From assembly GCA_014529385.2 (NCBI GenBank), contig CM043960.1:26084396-26148395 (forward strand): a stretch of 64,000 bases of DNA, given 5' to 3'. Both the position numbers and the translations under genes were made by a program. The notes below the pieces were generated by a model. The model made no database searches, was not told the origin of the DNA, and worked only from the letters and a program-made list of their open reading frames with translations. The stretch is from Adiantum capillus-veneris (lineage: Eukaryota > Streptophyta > Polypodiopsida > Polypodiales > Pteridaceae). Shown here piece by piece: positions 1 to 12,800 of the stretch; the stretch's first letter is position 1, and the number at the start of each line of letters is the position of its first letter.

Positions 1-2640
1 AAAAATTGGCCTCAGTTGACTACACCAAAAATTCTGACAATGCACTAAGGATACTGATGCCCACTTTGTAAACGAGGTTACAAGTTTGTACAAATTGCCA
101 ACCCTAACAATGGTAAAGGGTTTTTTCACAAAGCAATTTCTTCCATAGGCTGGAATGAAAAGCGAAACAAGTTCACCCTACCAAAGCTTGCAGAGGTCAT
201 GTGACCACGTATATTCAACAACGAGTAAGTTTTCACAACTCATTACATTGTGTGCATTATACAACATTTATTTGTCTAATAGTTGAAATATTGAAATGCA
301 GGAAGTGTCAATTGCTTGATATTCCGTCTGAAGGTGAGGAAGCGCTTAAGGATGCTAGAATCCCCCTAGTAGACAAGAATTTAGTATTATGGCTCTAATA
401 CCATAGATATTGGTGGAAGCTACAAGAGTTTACTCTTGAACTCACTAAGAAGCTTAAGAGCTCATCTCTTGAGGTGGAAAAAGCACATAGATAAGCTATA
501 GAGAAATCAAGGATTATTTTAGCATCCACCTTGCAAGCCTATCGCACATGCCACTTTGAGAAGACCTTCAACGAGTGGAAAAGTCAAATGCATGCCACCA
601 ATGAACCACACGAACAACCCCACATGGCATGCACATCACACCATCTTTTTTATAGGGAAATTGCAAATGAAATGCTATTATCGTAATGTGAACTTTTTCT
701 ACTTCTTTCTCAAGTTGATTTGTAAACCATATAGATGGTGGAAAAAGTGCACAAAGAACTAGTTGCTCCACCCAAAACATCCATCTGATGCATGGATTGA
801 GTCGTAGAGGGAGGAGGCCAAACTTTATCCAAAGGATTGGATCAAAAAGCTTCAAAATAAAGCTTTGTGGAGGAGTTGTCCATTACCCCGATGGACAACT
901 ACCAACAAAAGATGCCATCAAGTATAATGGTTAATAACTACACTTAGAGACAGTTGGCTTTATTATCTTGAGTCAATTTTCTCACTACACAAAAATAAAT
1001 CTTTGCAATGACCACCCCCAGCCCCAAAAAAAGCAACGGAGTGAAGATAACCAAGAAGGTGAACCATCTAGTGAAAAGTGAAAAAAGAAGGTGAGACAAA
1101 AATGAGATAGGGAGAGCGATGAGAATTCAGTGGTGGGCCGTGGAGAAGGCAACAAAGAGAGTATCCACCACATTACATGCTCACATGCAGACACTGATCA
1201 TGATGGTGGAGAAGAGTCTTAGGATGAGGAGGGTGGTATCCATATGACGTCGCATACAGAGAGATCTCAATCGCATGGATCACAGTTAGAGCACGATGCC
1301 CATTGCCAATCTAAGCACGATGATCAACACGTTTGTAGTCCACTCTCAAACGATAACATTGAGGAGATGTTTGGGTTAGGTAAATGTTTTTTTTTTTTGG
1401 AACACAGAATTTGACTTTTTGCACGAATTAGCAAATTTGATTGACAAACACTTACATGGTTGTTTTGATGTAGATGATACACACAAGGAGATTGATCCAC
1501 CACTCCTTGAATTGTGTTGCAATATCAACTACATGAGATTAGAGTTGTAGGAGAGGAGGTCTAGAAGCAGGTATATTTCACCTCTGAATTTGAGTAACAT
1601 AAACACATCGCAATTGCATTAGAATTTATACGTTTACCACACTCTATAGACAAATGAGTGCTATTCAATGATTTTTGGGCTCCTTGACTTCCAATGTGGA
1701 CAAATGGATCCTACTGCTTGCATTGGGGGAGTGCGGTTGGTATGGTCATATTTTCCAACTCATTGTGCAATCTCACCACTAAATTTGGTAGTCATTAGAT
1801 GGAAAATTTTCTCTAGGGATCACTAGAGTTGGCATTCACTTTAGCAACAGAGTATCTTCTACTACGTAGCATTGTGGTTGTTCAACAGAGCATCTCGACA
1901 TTGCAAATGTAGATGCGGATCAATGTGGACTTAAGCTTTGTCGCACCACATGCTTAGAATTGCCACATCCTTATTTTTTGATGCACGATGATGGACATGA
2001 GCAAGTATTTTAATTTATGTTTGTGCTTTGAGTTGCTATTGTGTATGTTATGTGTGTGTGCGCGCAAATATTTCATTGATTTTTGTAGATGTCCCTTCTC
2101 ACCATGGGCGTTTTTACTTGATCCAATAGTGATAGCTATGTGCACCCTCACTACCGTCGAGAAGCTAGGAACATCGCTACCAACGTTGAGGGTTTTGAAG
2201 TAGAGAAGAATATACTCAGGGAGTCAAAACCTTTTGTTGGGACACAACCATACAACATAGACAATGTAGGAAATCCGATTCATTACATAGCCAAGTGTAG
2301 CGAGATTTTTGCAAGGCATTTTTGGCTAACACAACCATTCGCTTAAAGATATAAAAAACGTTAGATTATCTTTATGCTATATTGTGACATGTGTTACGTG
2401 GATCAATATACAGGTGGATGCTTGGCACTTTCACTCAAGAGGGAGATGCAGTGTTTGATTATTTTGTTGGGGCAAGCACTATGGCAGGGCATGTAAAACT
2501 CTCAACCAACATTGCATTAGCATAGAGATGGAAGAGGGGTGCTTCCAAAACTACATTGCTCCCATCATGCACGACCCTACTTTGGGGCAGCCATTTCATA
2601 TCAGTGAGGCTTCCTAATCCGCATCAATGCAATCACCATT
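1..2640 (+). other. Unrecognised, degenerate coding-like sequence
   Basis: No intact gene is seen. Short open stretches on the + strand look protein-like but are broken by stops: about 780-870 (EEAKLYPKDWIKKLQNKA), 1200-1370 (Asp/His/Ser-rich, ending NNDNIEEMFG-like) and 2158-2346 (a 60-residue stretch containing FVGTQPYNIDNVGNPIHY). A T-run lies at 1388-1399. This may be an old transposon-encoded or duplicated gene, but no family was recognised. Confidence 0.25.
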
Positions 2641-2654
2641 GGATTCTACACCTA

Positions 2655-3060
2655 TATGTCCATCCACCTGTGTTGTCTACTAGTGCTCCTGTCATGATTC
2701 CCACACACTCAACATCCACCCGTGTTTCCTACTAGCACCCCTACCATGAGTCCCCCACACTCCACATCCACCCGTGTTTCCTACTAGCACACATGCTAAG
2801 ATTCCCCCACACTCCACATTCACCATGCCACTCGATGTTCCAATGGATCCTACACTTGCATCTCAACACCATTCCTACCACGAGTCCCGCCCATCCACCC
2901 ATGTTTCCTACTAACAATCCTGCCATGAGTCCCACACACTCCACATCTACATGTGTTTCCTACTAGCACTCCTGCCATGAGTTCCACACACTCCATATCC
3001 ACCATGCCACCCAATGTTTCATTGGATCCTTCACTTGCATCTCAACACCACATGGGTGGA
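2655..3060 (+). repeat. Nested tandem repeat, about 52-bp units within about 170-bp units
   Basis: A unit of about 52 bp containing GTTTCCTACTAGCAC and ATGAGTCCCACACACTCCAC recurs five or six times. The phrase GGATCCTACACTTGCATCTC and its near copy occur at about 2845 and 3025, giving a larger period of about 170-180 bp. Translated, it is Ser/Thr/Pro/His-rich. Confidence 0.7.
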
Positions 3061-3199
3061 CGTCCCTTCTCGACTCCAACAATGGGTGTTTTCTCCCTTC
3101 CTTCTTTGCATGGATACGGAGGTTTTGTCCCATATCAATGACCATATGGCATTTCATTATAGATGTTTCCACCGTTCCCTAACCCCTATCCACCTCCCT

Positions 3200-3293
3200 G
3201 TTGAGGCCGTTGTAAACCTGTTTTTGAATGCAATGAAAGTTTTCTTTTGCTCATCACTTTGTCTTCCTTCATGGTCAACTATGGATGTCTTTG

Positions 3294-3388
<95 letters not shown>

Positions 3389-3477
3389 TACGCCATTGTA
3401 AACATGATTTTGAATGTAATGTAAGTTTCTCTTGCTCATCACTTCTCTTTTCATGGTCAACTATGGATGTCTTTTGG

Positions 3478-3560
<83 letters not shown>
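3200..3560 (+). repeat. Tandem duplication of about 185 bp, each copy ending in a (GA)n tract
   Basis: Two copies share CTCATCACTT, TGGTCAACTATGGATGTCTT and then long GA tracts (3296-3385 and 3481-3558). Smaller GA tracts follow at 3641-3661 and 3727-3744. The long Arg-Glu and Ser-Leu ORFs here are microsatellite artefacts. Confidence 0.8.
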
Positions 3561-3561
<1 letters not shown>

Positions 3562-4193
3562 TACGCTCTCTATCGAGGCAAAACTCTATACCTAGCACTG
3601 GATGATGTATGAATATGTTTTTTCACAATCACTGTATATTGAGAGAGAGAGAGAGAGAGAGCAAAAGAGGAATGGCATAAGAGAGTAAGAGGGTATCTTA
3701 ATTTTGTTAATTTCTCACAATCATTGTAGAGAGAGAGAGAGAGGGCGGGGATAAGAAAAGAGAAAAAAGTGAGCGGATCCTCGGCTCTCAAGGATTGAGC
3801 GAGAGCGAACCTTTTTTAAAATTTGCTCACCTGATTCCAAAAAAGGCTTGTCGAAAAAATGCTTGCCAAAAATTACGCCCGTTGTACTCCAATTATGACG
3901 TGTGCCATGCTAAAGTGTAAAGTGAAACATATCACATACCCAACAATGTGTAAGACTGGAAAGCCAAGGCCATTAGTCACATCCCCTTTGTGGAGCGAGG
4001 GTTGGATTTCATAGCCTCGACTTCTACAATGGTAAAGAAGGAAGGCATACATTAAACAGAATCATGACATGATATCTTTTCCATGTTTGGTTGCTCATAT
4101 AGATTCTTGCAATGTCCATAAGAGTCAAGTCATCGAAATTCTCAACATGCTTACCCTAACATTTCTCCAAACTTTACTACATGCTTGTGCTTT

Positions 4194-4195
<2 letters not shown>

Positions 4196-4265
<70 letters not shown>
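4196..4265 (+). repeat. (GA)n microsatellite
   Basis: This is about 70 bp of pure GA. The sequence from about 3800 to 4190 before it shows nothing recognisable. Confidence 0.95.
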
Positions 4266-4267
<2 letters not shown>

Positions 4268-4443
4268 CCTTTAATGCAACACAAGAGTTCTTTATGGTAA
4301 AAAGCTCCCTAAGATCAAAGTTTTTTAATTTTCCAATTCTTTATCTATTCATGTATTTTTGGTTTTTTCAAGATTGTGGAGACCTGACGGGTTATGTCTA
4401 AGTTTTGGTGTTGTTTCCAAGATGTTTAGAAAGGAGAGACAAC

Positions 4444-4446
<3 letters not shown>

Positions 4447-4479
<33 letters not shown>
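4447..4479 (+). repeat. (GT)n microsatellite
   Basis: This is about 33 bp of alternating GT. A (CT)n tract follows at 4575-4616. Confidence 0.95.
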
Positions 4480-4482
<3 letters not shown>

Positions 4483-4499
4483 TATTGGCAATGTAGTGT

Positions 4500-4572
4500 C
4501 AGGAGACATAGGGATCTAAGATGTGGTGGGGTAGAGATGGTTGTGTGGGTATGGGCTTGAGTGCAGGTGGAA

Positions 4573-4619
<47 letters not shown>

Positions 4620-5215
4620 AAAGAAAGGTAGTGAAGAACGTTAGGAGACATAGGGATCCAAGATGTGGTGGGTTGGACATGGCTGCGTGGGTATGTGCCT
4701 CGGATGGTAGATGGAGTAGTGACGATGCATTGCAAACCAAAGCACGACAAATGGGACCGGCAAGGGGTTGCCCACAGGTCATCGTGCACAAGGTCTGAGA
4801 TTGAGGGTAGATCGAGACAGATAGAGGAAGAAGGGGAGAGGGCCGCACTCTGTGGCCTCCAAGTGGGGAGGAAAACCAACTAGGCATTTGGAGGGGAGGT
4901 GGAAGAGGAATCTAGAATGTGGTGGGACTAAGATGGTTGCATGGGTACAAGCCTGAGCACGGGCGGTTGACACATGATGCATTGTAGACCAGGACAAAAC
5001 ACCAAATGGGGTCATCAACAAGGCTATTGACAGGTCGTCATGCCCCTTTCTTGAGATCCAAGGCAATAGAAGAATATTTAATGATTGAGTTGGATAGAGG
5101 AATAGGGGAGAGGGGGAGAGAGCCGCACCGTGTAGCTTGCAAGCCCACTTGCAAAGCAGGGACAAAAACCAACTAGGCATTTTGGGGGGGAGGGGGAAGA
5201 GGAATCGAGCGTGCT
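4500..5215 (+). repeat. Diverged tandem repeat, units about 142-290 bp
   Basis: The core GATGTGGTGGG recurs at about 4519, 4661 and 4915. The block AAACCAACTAGGCATTT recurs at about 4873 and 5167, and GAGAGGGCCGCAC-like text precedes each. Unit spacing varies because one copy is truncated by a (CT)n tract. No coding function is seen. Confidence 0.65.
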
Positions 5216-5487
5216 AACGAATTTATTTTAGCCTTACAAGTAGGTGACACCGTTTTGGAAAACATCTTTAAGTGGAATCAAGAGAGATTCCAATCAAAGG
5301 TAAAGGTACAAACAAAAGTCTCCTTGGAATTGAAGTCTTCATGAGGGAAAGCATGCATGCACACACGCTCTCCTTCTCCCCGTCTCTCGCTCTCTTCCCA
5401 AGGCAGCCCATTAACCCCACAAACCACCTTGCCATCATTTTGCAGATGCACGATATGTAGGGCTAAATTTTCTCTCATCTTTCTGAT

Positions 5488-5490
<3 letters not shown>

Positions 5491-5521
<31 letters not shown>
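5491..5521 (+). repeat. (CT)n microsatellite
   Basis: This is a 31-bp CT tract. The sequence from 5216 to about 6300 around it holds no recognisable gene apart from a T-run at 6057-6068. Confidence 0.95.
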
Positions 5522-5523
<2 letters not shown>

Positions 5524-6300
5524 CCAACCCCAAGCAGCAAGACTTTATGATTGAGGCCTGTTCACGACACTATTGTGTTGACGTCTTCCTTGTCGAGTCG
5601 CAAGCTAGAAGTGAAAGGTGTTCGGGTGGGTAATTGCCCTTATTGCGAGGAGGGCCAAGCCTCTTCTTGCGCCCTCCTCAACACCCTTGTTGTCATTGAC
5701 ATGCAAAGCGTGCTCTGTTATTACCTTAGAACATGTTGGAGAATCTTTGAAGATATTATGATGTTTTTTGGCATGTAGAGCCAGTAGGAATGTTAAAAAG
5801 AAGTATGGGTTGCAACAATTGTAAATGGACTATTAACAGAGGTGTTAGAAAAAGAAGGCCAATATGACCCAATAGGTTTTACATGAAGAACTACTACACC
5901 TAAAGCAAGTTGAAGAGCATTGCAATAGGGGCTTAAGTATTGTATACAATCAATTTTGGATCCCAGCCCACTCTCTGCTCCCCTCCCCTCGATGAAGGTA
6001 AAGTCCATTTTGGATACAAGCCCCACCCTTGTCTTCCCTCCCTATCCCTCCTCACGTTTTTTTTTTTTGGAGAATTACCTACAACTTTGAAATTACAACA
6101 CACACACCCAACCCCCACAGGTGAGACCCAGGCCCAGGAGCGGCTGACTCTTCAAAGATGGAGAGTTGTTAAGAAGAATCCATCAACAAAAAACAGACAC
6201 TTTGTATACAAAGTTGCCACGTCAGCTAGAGTGGCACCGTGGCATGCTTACTTGGTAGATGTCCTACGTGGCATACATTAAACACGAGCATGTGGGCGCT

Positions 6301-6733
6301 GCTGAGAAGCTTTCTGTGAGTCGCTTGACTCCCTCCTCTCTTTAATTCGCCTCCGGTCAAGAAAACCATCGCCATGAGAGCTCGCCTCTTGGGTTCGTGC
6401 CGAAGGAGCGAGCAGGACGGAAAGCGGCTTCCTCCTTAATTGTACCGAGCGTATTCACTGCTTGATGTAACCCTAGCTTCATACTCAACAGCCCCAATAA
6501 CTACCAGATCTTGAGGTGTGGAACGCACGATTTCGCAGGCTTTGATCTGCGCATTGTGTCCTTGTCCTCCAAAGCTCGAACTTCAGCTTTTAACAGGCTC
6601 CGAAATTGACATTCTTCTTGCCAATGATTTCAAACCAGATCGTGATTGTTCGATCTTTCCAGAGCTCGTCTCTATCAACATGACGTGGTTAGGCTTTGCA
6701 CAAACCCTATCTCATTTCTTCCTTTTCGTTTGA
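6301..6733 (+). other. Probable ORP 5' leader / proximal promoter with an upstream ORF
   Basis: This stretch precedes the chosen start. It is pyrimidine-rich at 6325-6352 and shows no convincing TATA box. A 71-codon upstream ORF (6518-6733) ends in a TGA directly abutting the main ATG and shares its frame. The transcript start is not visible, so the split between promoter and leader is inferred. Confidence 0.4.
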
Positions 6734-7390
6734 ATGCATCCTCTCTGCTGCATTGCTCCTGTTTCATTCGAGGGTGAGGGCTCCAGCATCCCCTCGCCTT
6801 CCCCAGCAGCGTCATTACCCTCACAATCTGTTACAGAGGGCAGCAGGATACTCATGGCTGTCGAATCGGATGGTGCTGCTAAGAATGGAAGGAGCTCTAC
6901 GTCCAGTAGAAACCTACCTCCTGTCCCCCCTTCGTCTAATCATCGCAAGCAATCTTTCACTGCTCTTCAAGAACTAGGGCTAGAACAAATACTTCGCAGA
7001 TCTCCTAGTCATTCATCTAACGGTAAGCACAAGAGTAGCTCGGCATCTGAGGCATCCTTCCGGACAACCCATGATTTTCACGATACTAAAGAGAATTTAA
7101 TGGCTGCTAAAGATTCCAGAGTTACCTGCACAGTTGGGTCTAATGTGGCAGGCATTTTGCACAAATGGGTCAATTTTGGGAAAGGTTGGAGACCCAGATG
7201 GTTTGTTTTGCAAGATGGAGTGCTTTCCTATTACAAGGTGCATGGACCTGATAAGATCACTGTAAACCGAGAAGGGCAGAAGGGCTTTCGTGTTGTTGGT
7301 GTTGAATCCAACAGATTTTTAAAAAAGCGTAGAAATATAAATGCTGATGACTCGTTGGAGAGAAAAACCTCTGGAGAGCTACATTTAAAG
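6734..7390 (+). CDS. ORP1: ORP exon 1 (N-terminus and first half of PH domain)
   Basis: This exon holds 219 codons and ends in phase 0 after GELHLK at a GT donor. It carries a Ser/Pro-rich leader, a probable low-complexity linker and the first PH strands ([20 protein letters not shown]). The ORF reads 25 more codons into intron 1 before a stop, so the donor is placed by family similarity and by the frame of exon 2. Confidence 0.9.
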
Positions 7391-9769
7391 GTGACTTTTT
7401 ACCAAAATCTTATCTTGTTTAGAGCCTTTTGTCGTGTGCTTTTGCTTACAATTTTCAGCCGTTAGAACTTGTGCATTTCTCACAAGTTTTTGGAAAGAAA
7501 TAATGTTCTATTTTCAGCACATTTAAAACTTGTCACTACCTTCAAATTGGTAAAGATCCTTTTAACTATGCGTTTTCATGTCTTGTAACTCTGTAAGGCC
7601 ACATTGACATCTCTCCAGGTCTCTTCTATCCGCAAAAGCAATTCAGATGACAAGAAGTTTTACATTTTTACTGGTACAAAAACTTTACATTTGCGAGCAG
7701 AGACAAGAGATGATCGAGCAGTTTGGCTTGATTCTCTCCAGGCTGCGAAGGATATGTTTCCAAAAATTCCAATTACACATGGGCTTACCTTACCATTTGA
7801 AGAGATTACCATATCTACGAGTAAGCTGAAAGAGCGGCTTTTGCAAGAAGGCTTAGAGTCTCATGTAGTTGCAGACTGTGAGAAGATAATGATGGCAGAA
7901 TTTATGGAGCTTCAGGACCAGTTGAAGGCACTGCAGCAGAATCATGTTAGTTTGATTGACAGGTTGAGATTACTTGAGGTAGACGTGCTACCTTTGGCCC
8001 TTTCATGAATTTCTAGTTTTACATTGAAAAGTTACCTCCCGATAAGAGGGTTTTGTCATCATCTTTTCTTATCTATGTAGGCAGAGAAGGTAGAGTTGGA
8101 GACGACAGTTGTTGATCAGCAGGGTGATAACTTAAGAGGTCACGGAGAAGGAAAAGACTATGGCAAGTCATTTTTTTACTGACCTGTTTTGTGTGAAGCT
8201 TTGTGTGCTCTTCATGGGCTCATAATCCTCTTTTAGTGTTTGCAGAGGCAAGTGCAAGTGAGACAGATGAGGACATTGTAAAACCTGATGGTGCAGATGC
8301 TGAGACAGATGAAGATGATGACGTGTATTTTGATACGAAAGAGGTTCTTGCTTATCGTAAGCATAGTTTTACAGATTCGCTTGGCAGTGCATCTGATTCA
8401 GATGACATGTCTCCAAAGGCTGTGAGCGGTGGAGACCCTACAATGGAACTTGTTGGGTTTAACTATCCTCACGTGAAGAGAAGGAAAATGCTTCCTGAGC
8501 CAAAGGAGAAGGAGAGAGGAGTTAGTTTGTGGTCGTTGATCAAAGACAACATTGGCAAGGACCTAACAAGAGTTTGCCTTCCAGTGTACTTTAATGAACC
8601 GATCTCCTCATTGCAGAAATGTTTTGAAGATCTAGAGTATTCCTATCTTCTGGATCGTGCTTATGAGTGGGGAAGGCGGGTAAATATCGTTTTGGTGGTG
8701 CAAGGTTACTAGATTGGTTTGTCAGAATATAGTTGGCAAGAAAGATAACATTCTGTTTGTGAATGCAGGGTAATTCTCTCATGAGACTCCTGCACGTTGC
8801 AGCGTTTGCAGTATCTGGTTATTCATCTACAGAAGACCGCAATTGCAAACCTTTTAATCCTCTTTTGGGTGAGACATATGAGGCAGACTTTCCTGATAAA
8901 GGTGTACGGTTCTTCTCAGAAAAGGTTTGTCTAAACTACATTCTCTTGTGTGTTTAAGTATGGCTAGATGTATTGCTTCTATAAGAAAAATTGATCGCTT
9001 CTATGAGAAAAAATTCTATGTTGAAAGGCAAGCCAAAACCCTAAAATTCTACCTTTCTAATTTCACCAAAAATTTGAAATCCAAAGTATCACATGAAAGC
9101 AAATTCTATGCGAATTTTTTTAAGCCAAGGACTTGGGAGACGGGTGGGGCACATTGGACATGCTGCCTTGACCCCATCCCCATGGCATTGTCTTCGTCAC
9201 AAAATGCTGTATTACTTTGTGGATTATCTGGAAGACTAGATGTGCATGTTCTTGATTATTTGGATGCGTGCTTTGGTTGCATTTCTTGTGAGAACCTCTC
9301 TACCTAAGACAGTGATGTGTCAAAAAGCCATGTGATAGAACTTTTGAAGGCCATGTGTGGAAAGACGAGTTGATTATCGTAGTTGGTTTATCTGTGATGT
9401 CACCTACTGTGTGTGCAAAGATACCTAGCTCAAGGCTATAAATTGAGCTTGTATACACTCAATAATCCAATCAAATGCAATCACACACACTATGAATGCT
9501 CTTCAAGGCCCTTTCGGGTCCAGCGGACCTTGCCTGTGTGGTAAGCTGCTTTTAAAGGCCCTTTCGGATCTGTGCTTGTGGAACCTCTTTCCCGTGGTCT
9601 GCCGCCTCAGGTTAGACTCCAAGGGCCTCTTATCCCGATTTCTCAAGGCAAACTCTTAAGCCCCCACGACCTCCGGCCTACCAAGGGATTGCTCCGTTAT
9701 AGCCTTGGGACACTCCAAGCAAGAAACCAATAACAGCACATCAACAAAAACTGCAAAATCATTGAACTT

Positions 9770-9828
<59 letters not shown>

Positions 9829-12800
9829 ATGGCGGAGTTCCGAGCCAAGATGCACTAGCTACAAAGATTGGCGTCCCTTTTGGTATTTCTTTATTATTAT
9901 GCTCGCAAAGTACAACTCTCGAGGATCCAACTCTCTCTGAGACTCTTAATCCAAATGCTCTAGAAGAGTGATCCGAAGGACACTTTTAAACTTACAAGGA
10001 TGCCCAGAAGCAGAGCCCCAAAAGCATTGGTTCTAAAAGCACACACCCCAAAAAGCATCTGCTAACAAAAGCTCACACAAATAGCTGCCTAGAACAGCCA
10101 GCGCATGTTGGAATTAGGGTTGCAGGGATGCGCACACAGCTTGGAGAAGATGAAGAAGCTCAAGGTACACAATAGAGTGTATTGCTTAGTGCACAATAGA
10201 AAAATAAGTTAGCCCTAGAATGATGGGGGTATATACAATGCACGGGAAAAAGCCTCCTAGTGAGGGAAAAAACGTCCCGGCGGTCGTAAGTGTGTTCACA
10301 TGTCTCTACCACATATATGGTAACAAATCCCCCTTGGAGGCCGGGAGTGATGCAGTGAACAAGATCTGGCACATAGTGCATAGGGAAGTGCCATGATGAA
10401 TCCATAAAGAGAAGCAAGCCCAAAGCTTTGCAGAAAGCTTCTCACTTCTCACGAGGCAATGTCTTTGTGAATAGATTTGCAAGTTTCGCGTGTCAACATA
10501 TCAACCAAGCTGATTTCTCTTGCTGAGTCTCTCTCTGACATAGTGATAATGCACCTCAATGTGCTTTGTGTGAGCCTGAAAAACTGGATTCCTCACAACT
10601 GCCAATGTGCTCTATCTGTCGGGTGTAGATGATGTTGGCAGTGTCATGTCCGACACCCAAATCAGCCATAAGGCATTTGAGCCATTCACACTCAACTGTA
10701 GATGTGAAGACTGCTTTGTACTCGGCTTCACAACTGGAAGTTGCCACAGTAGGTTGCTTCTTGCTCAACCATGATATGCATGACCTGCCAAGCATGAAAC
10801 AAAAACCACTTGTGGACACTGTCTCGAGGACGTGGCAACTGCTAACCTTAGTTGTTGGTTTCTTTCCGATGATTTTTGTTTAATTTTTGGGACCCTCTTG
10901 TTGAAGTTGCAAATGGCCGGACATTGTATGGCCAGTGTGAAATGGTAGTTTCATCCGCAAACGAGAAGTTGGTCGGCACTGGAATTCTAGTAGTATTAAG
11001 ATGTCCAGGCTCAGTTCAAAGTCATCTAGGTCCCCTCGCCGCACTTATAAGTTGGTGGATACTAGGAAATTAACTCCATAGAGGCATAGTGACAAGGTGG
11101 GGTCACCTAGAGAAAATCACTCGAGAACTGGGCTACGTTACATTTTTGGACGTGGTCCCAGTGGTGAAAGATGGTCAGATGACCAGTGAGAGTCCAATGG
11201 AAGCATCTCCTAAAATTTAGGAAATTGCTATTTTGGGCCATGAAATCTGTTCGCGTCATTAGCTCCGGAATGACAAGAGGAACATTTCATTACTCTGCCA
11301 CTAAGTCAACTGAGCAACCGGTTGAAATATTTTTAGACCAAAAGGTCCGAAGCGGGGAATTAATGCACGAGTGCCACTTGGCACGTTTTTTGGGCATTTT
11401 CCAACTTAAGAGAGAGAGAAGCGTTAAAATAAAACATGGGCTGCATTTTTCAGCCGTATGGTGGATTGTCACAGGTTAAGAGCTACGTGTGCAAGCTTTC
11501 CCTCTCATGTACAGTGTAGTGCAAGAAGCGATGTCTTGCACACTCTACATTGCTCTCTCTCTCTCTCTCTCCTACGTGTAGTAGCGTGATGCCCCACAAG
11601 GCTCTTCATTTGACCTATGTACAATTGTGTGATTTTATGCTTTTGTGCCGAGGCAAGAGCCTCTTTGAACAGGAACAGGAGTAGCTAACTGCTACTCCAA
11701 AGGCAGGCACCGGTGAGGGTGATAACCTCACCTTACAGGTGTATTTTTGGTGTTGGTTATGCGTTGTTTTTGGACTATTTTGCAGTCGTATGGATGCCAA
11801 AATCATTGGGAACAGTGCCCCATTGCTAGAGGACAGTTTTGGGATTGTTTAGGGCCGAAAATAAGGTAAAAACCAGTAAATACAGCTAGCTGTGATTGCT
11901 GTTTTTTGGGTGAAAACAGAGGGTTTATGTCTTTGGAAGTGAGTTCCAAGAGGGGATTTGTTCAGGGCGAGTTTTGGGACCGTTATGTTGCCGAAATTTT
12001 ACCAGAACAGGTTTGATCTAGTTGGATACAGGTGAAGATCCCCAGGACTCTAGTTTTGTAACTTTACCCTCTAAAGGAATAGAAAGGGACACCATTTTTG
12101 GGGCCTACAGGTTGTCGGCTTTGCTCGGAGCATTCTAGCTTCCGAGCTGTGTGTGTTTGAAGTATCAATTCCCGTTACAGGTTTTTATTTGCAAAGTTGC
12201 TGTGTGTCCTAGAGTTTATAGTAAAGTTTCGGGTGAAAGCCTAAGTCTATCGCCCTACGGGCCGGTTTAAGACACTCGCGTATCATAACAACTAGTCCAA
12301 CTTGAGTCTGAAAAAGCATGCAAATTTAGTGGCAATGATTCCTCCTTGGGATAAAACAACCCAAGATGTAAAGGGCTACTCAAGTAGCGGAAGATTCTCT
12401 TAACAGCTTGCCGATGCTTAGACCTTGGGCTATGCATAAATCTGCCAACTTGTGAGACTACAAACTGAATATCTGGCTTCATATTGCATACATAAACAAG
12501 GCATCCAACAATAGTTGACATCGGCAAGATTATCAGCATCATGAAGACTCAATTTAAAACCTGTTTCCATTGGTGTAGCAATAGGTTTGCAGTCCTCAAG
12601 TCAAAACTTACATAGTAATGTCTCTATGTAGCTTGCTTGACACAAGGCAATACCCCCATCACACTGCTTAAACTGTATGCCTAAGTAAGGATGCAAAAGC
12701 CCAAGTCTTTCATCTTGAAAGTAGCATTCAAATAAGCCTTGAATTCAGCAATGTGTGTTTCATTCGGATCAATAATCAACAAATCATCTACATATAGAAT

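Noticed and set aside
3014-3612. Long ORFs of Arg-Glu or Ser-Leu repeats
   Set aside because: They are translations of (GA)n/(CT)n microsatellites on both strands, with no conserved flank.
4499-5180. Several 120-130-codon ORFs on the minus strand
   Set aside because: They overlap each other, run through a CT tract and follow the tandem repeat. No domain or splice context.
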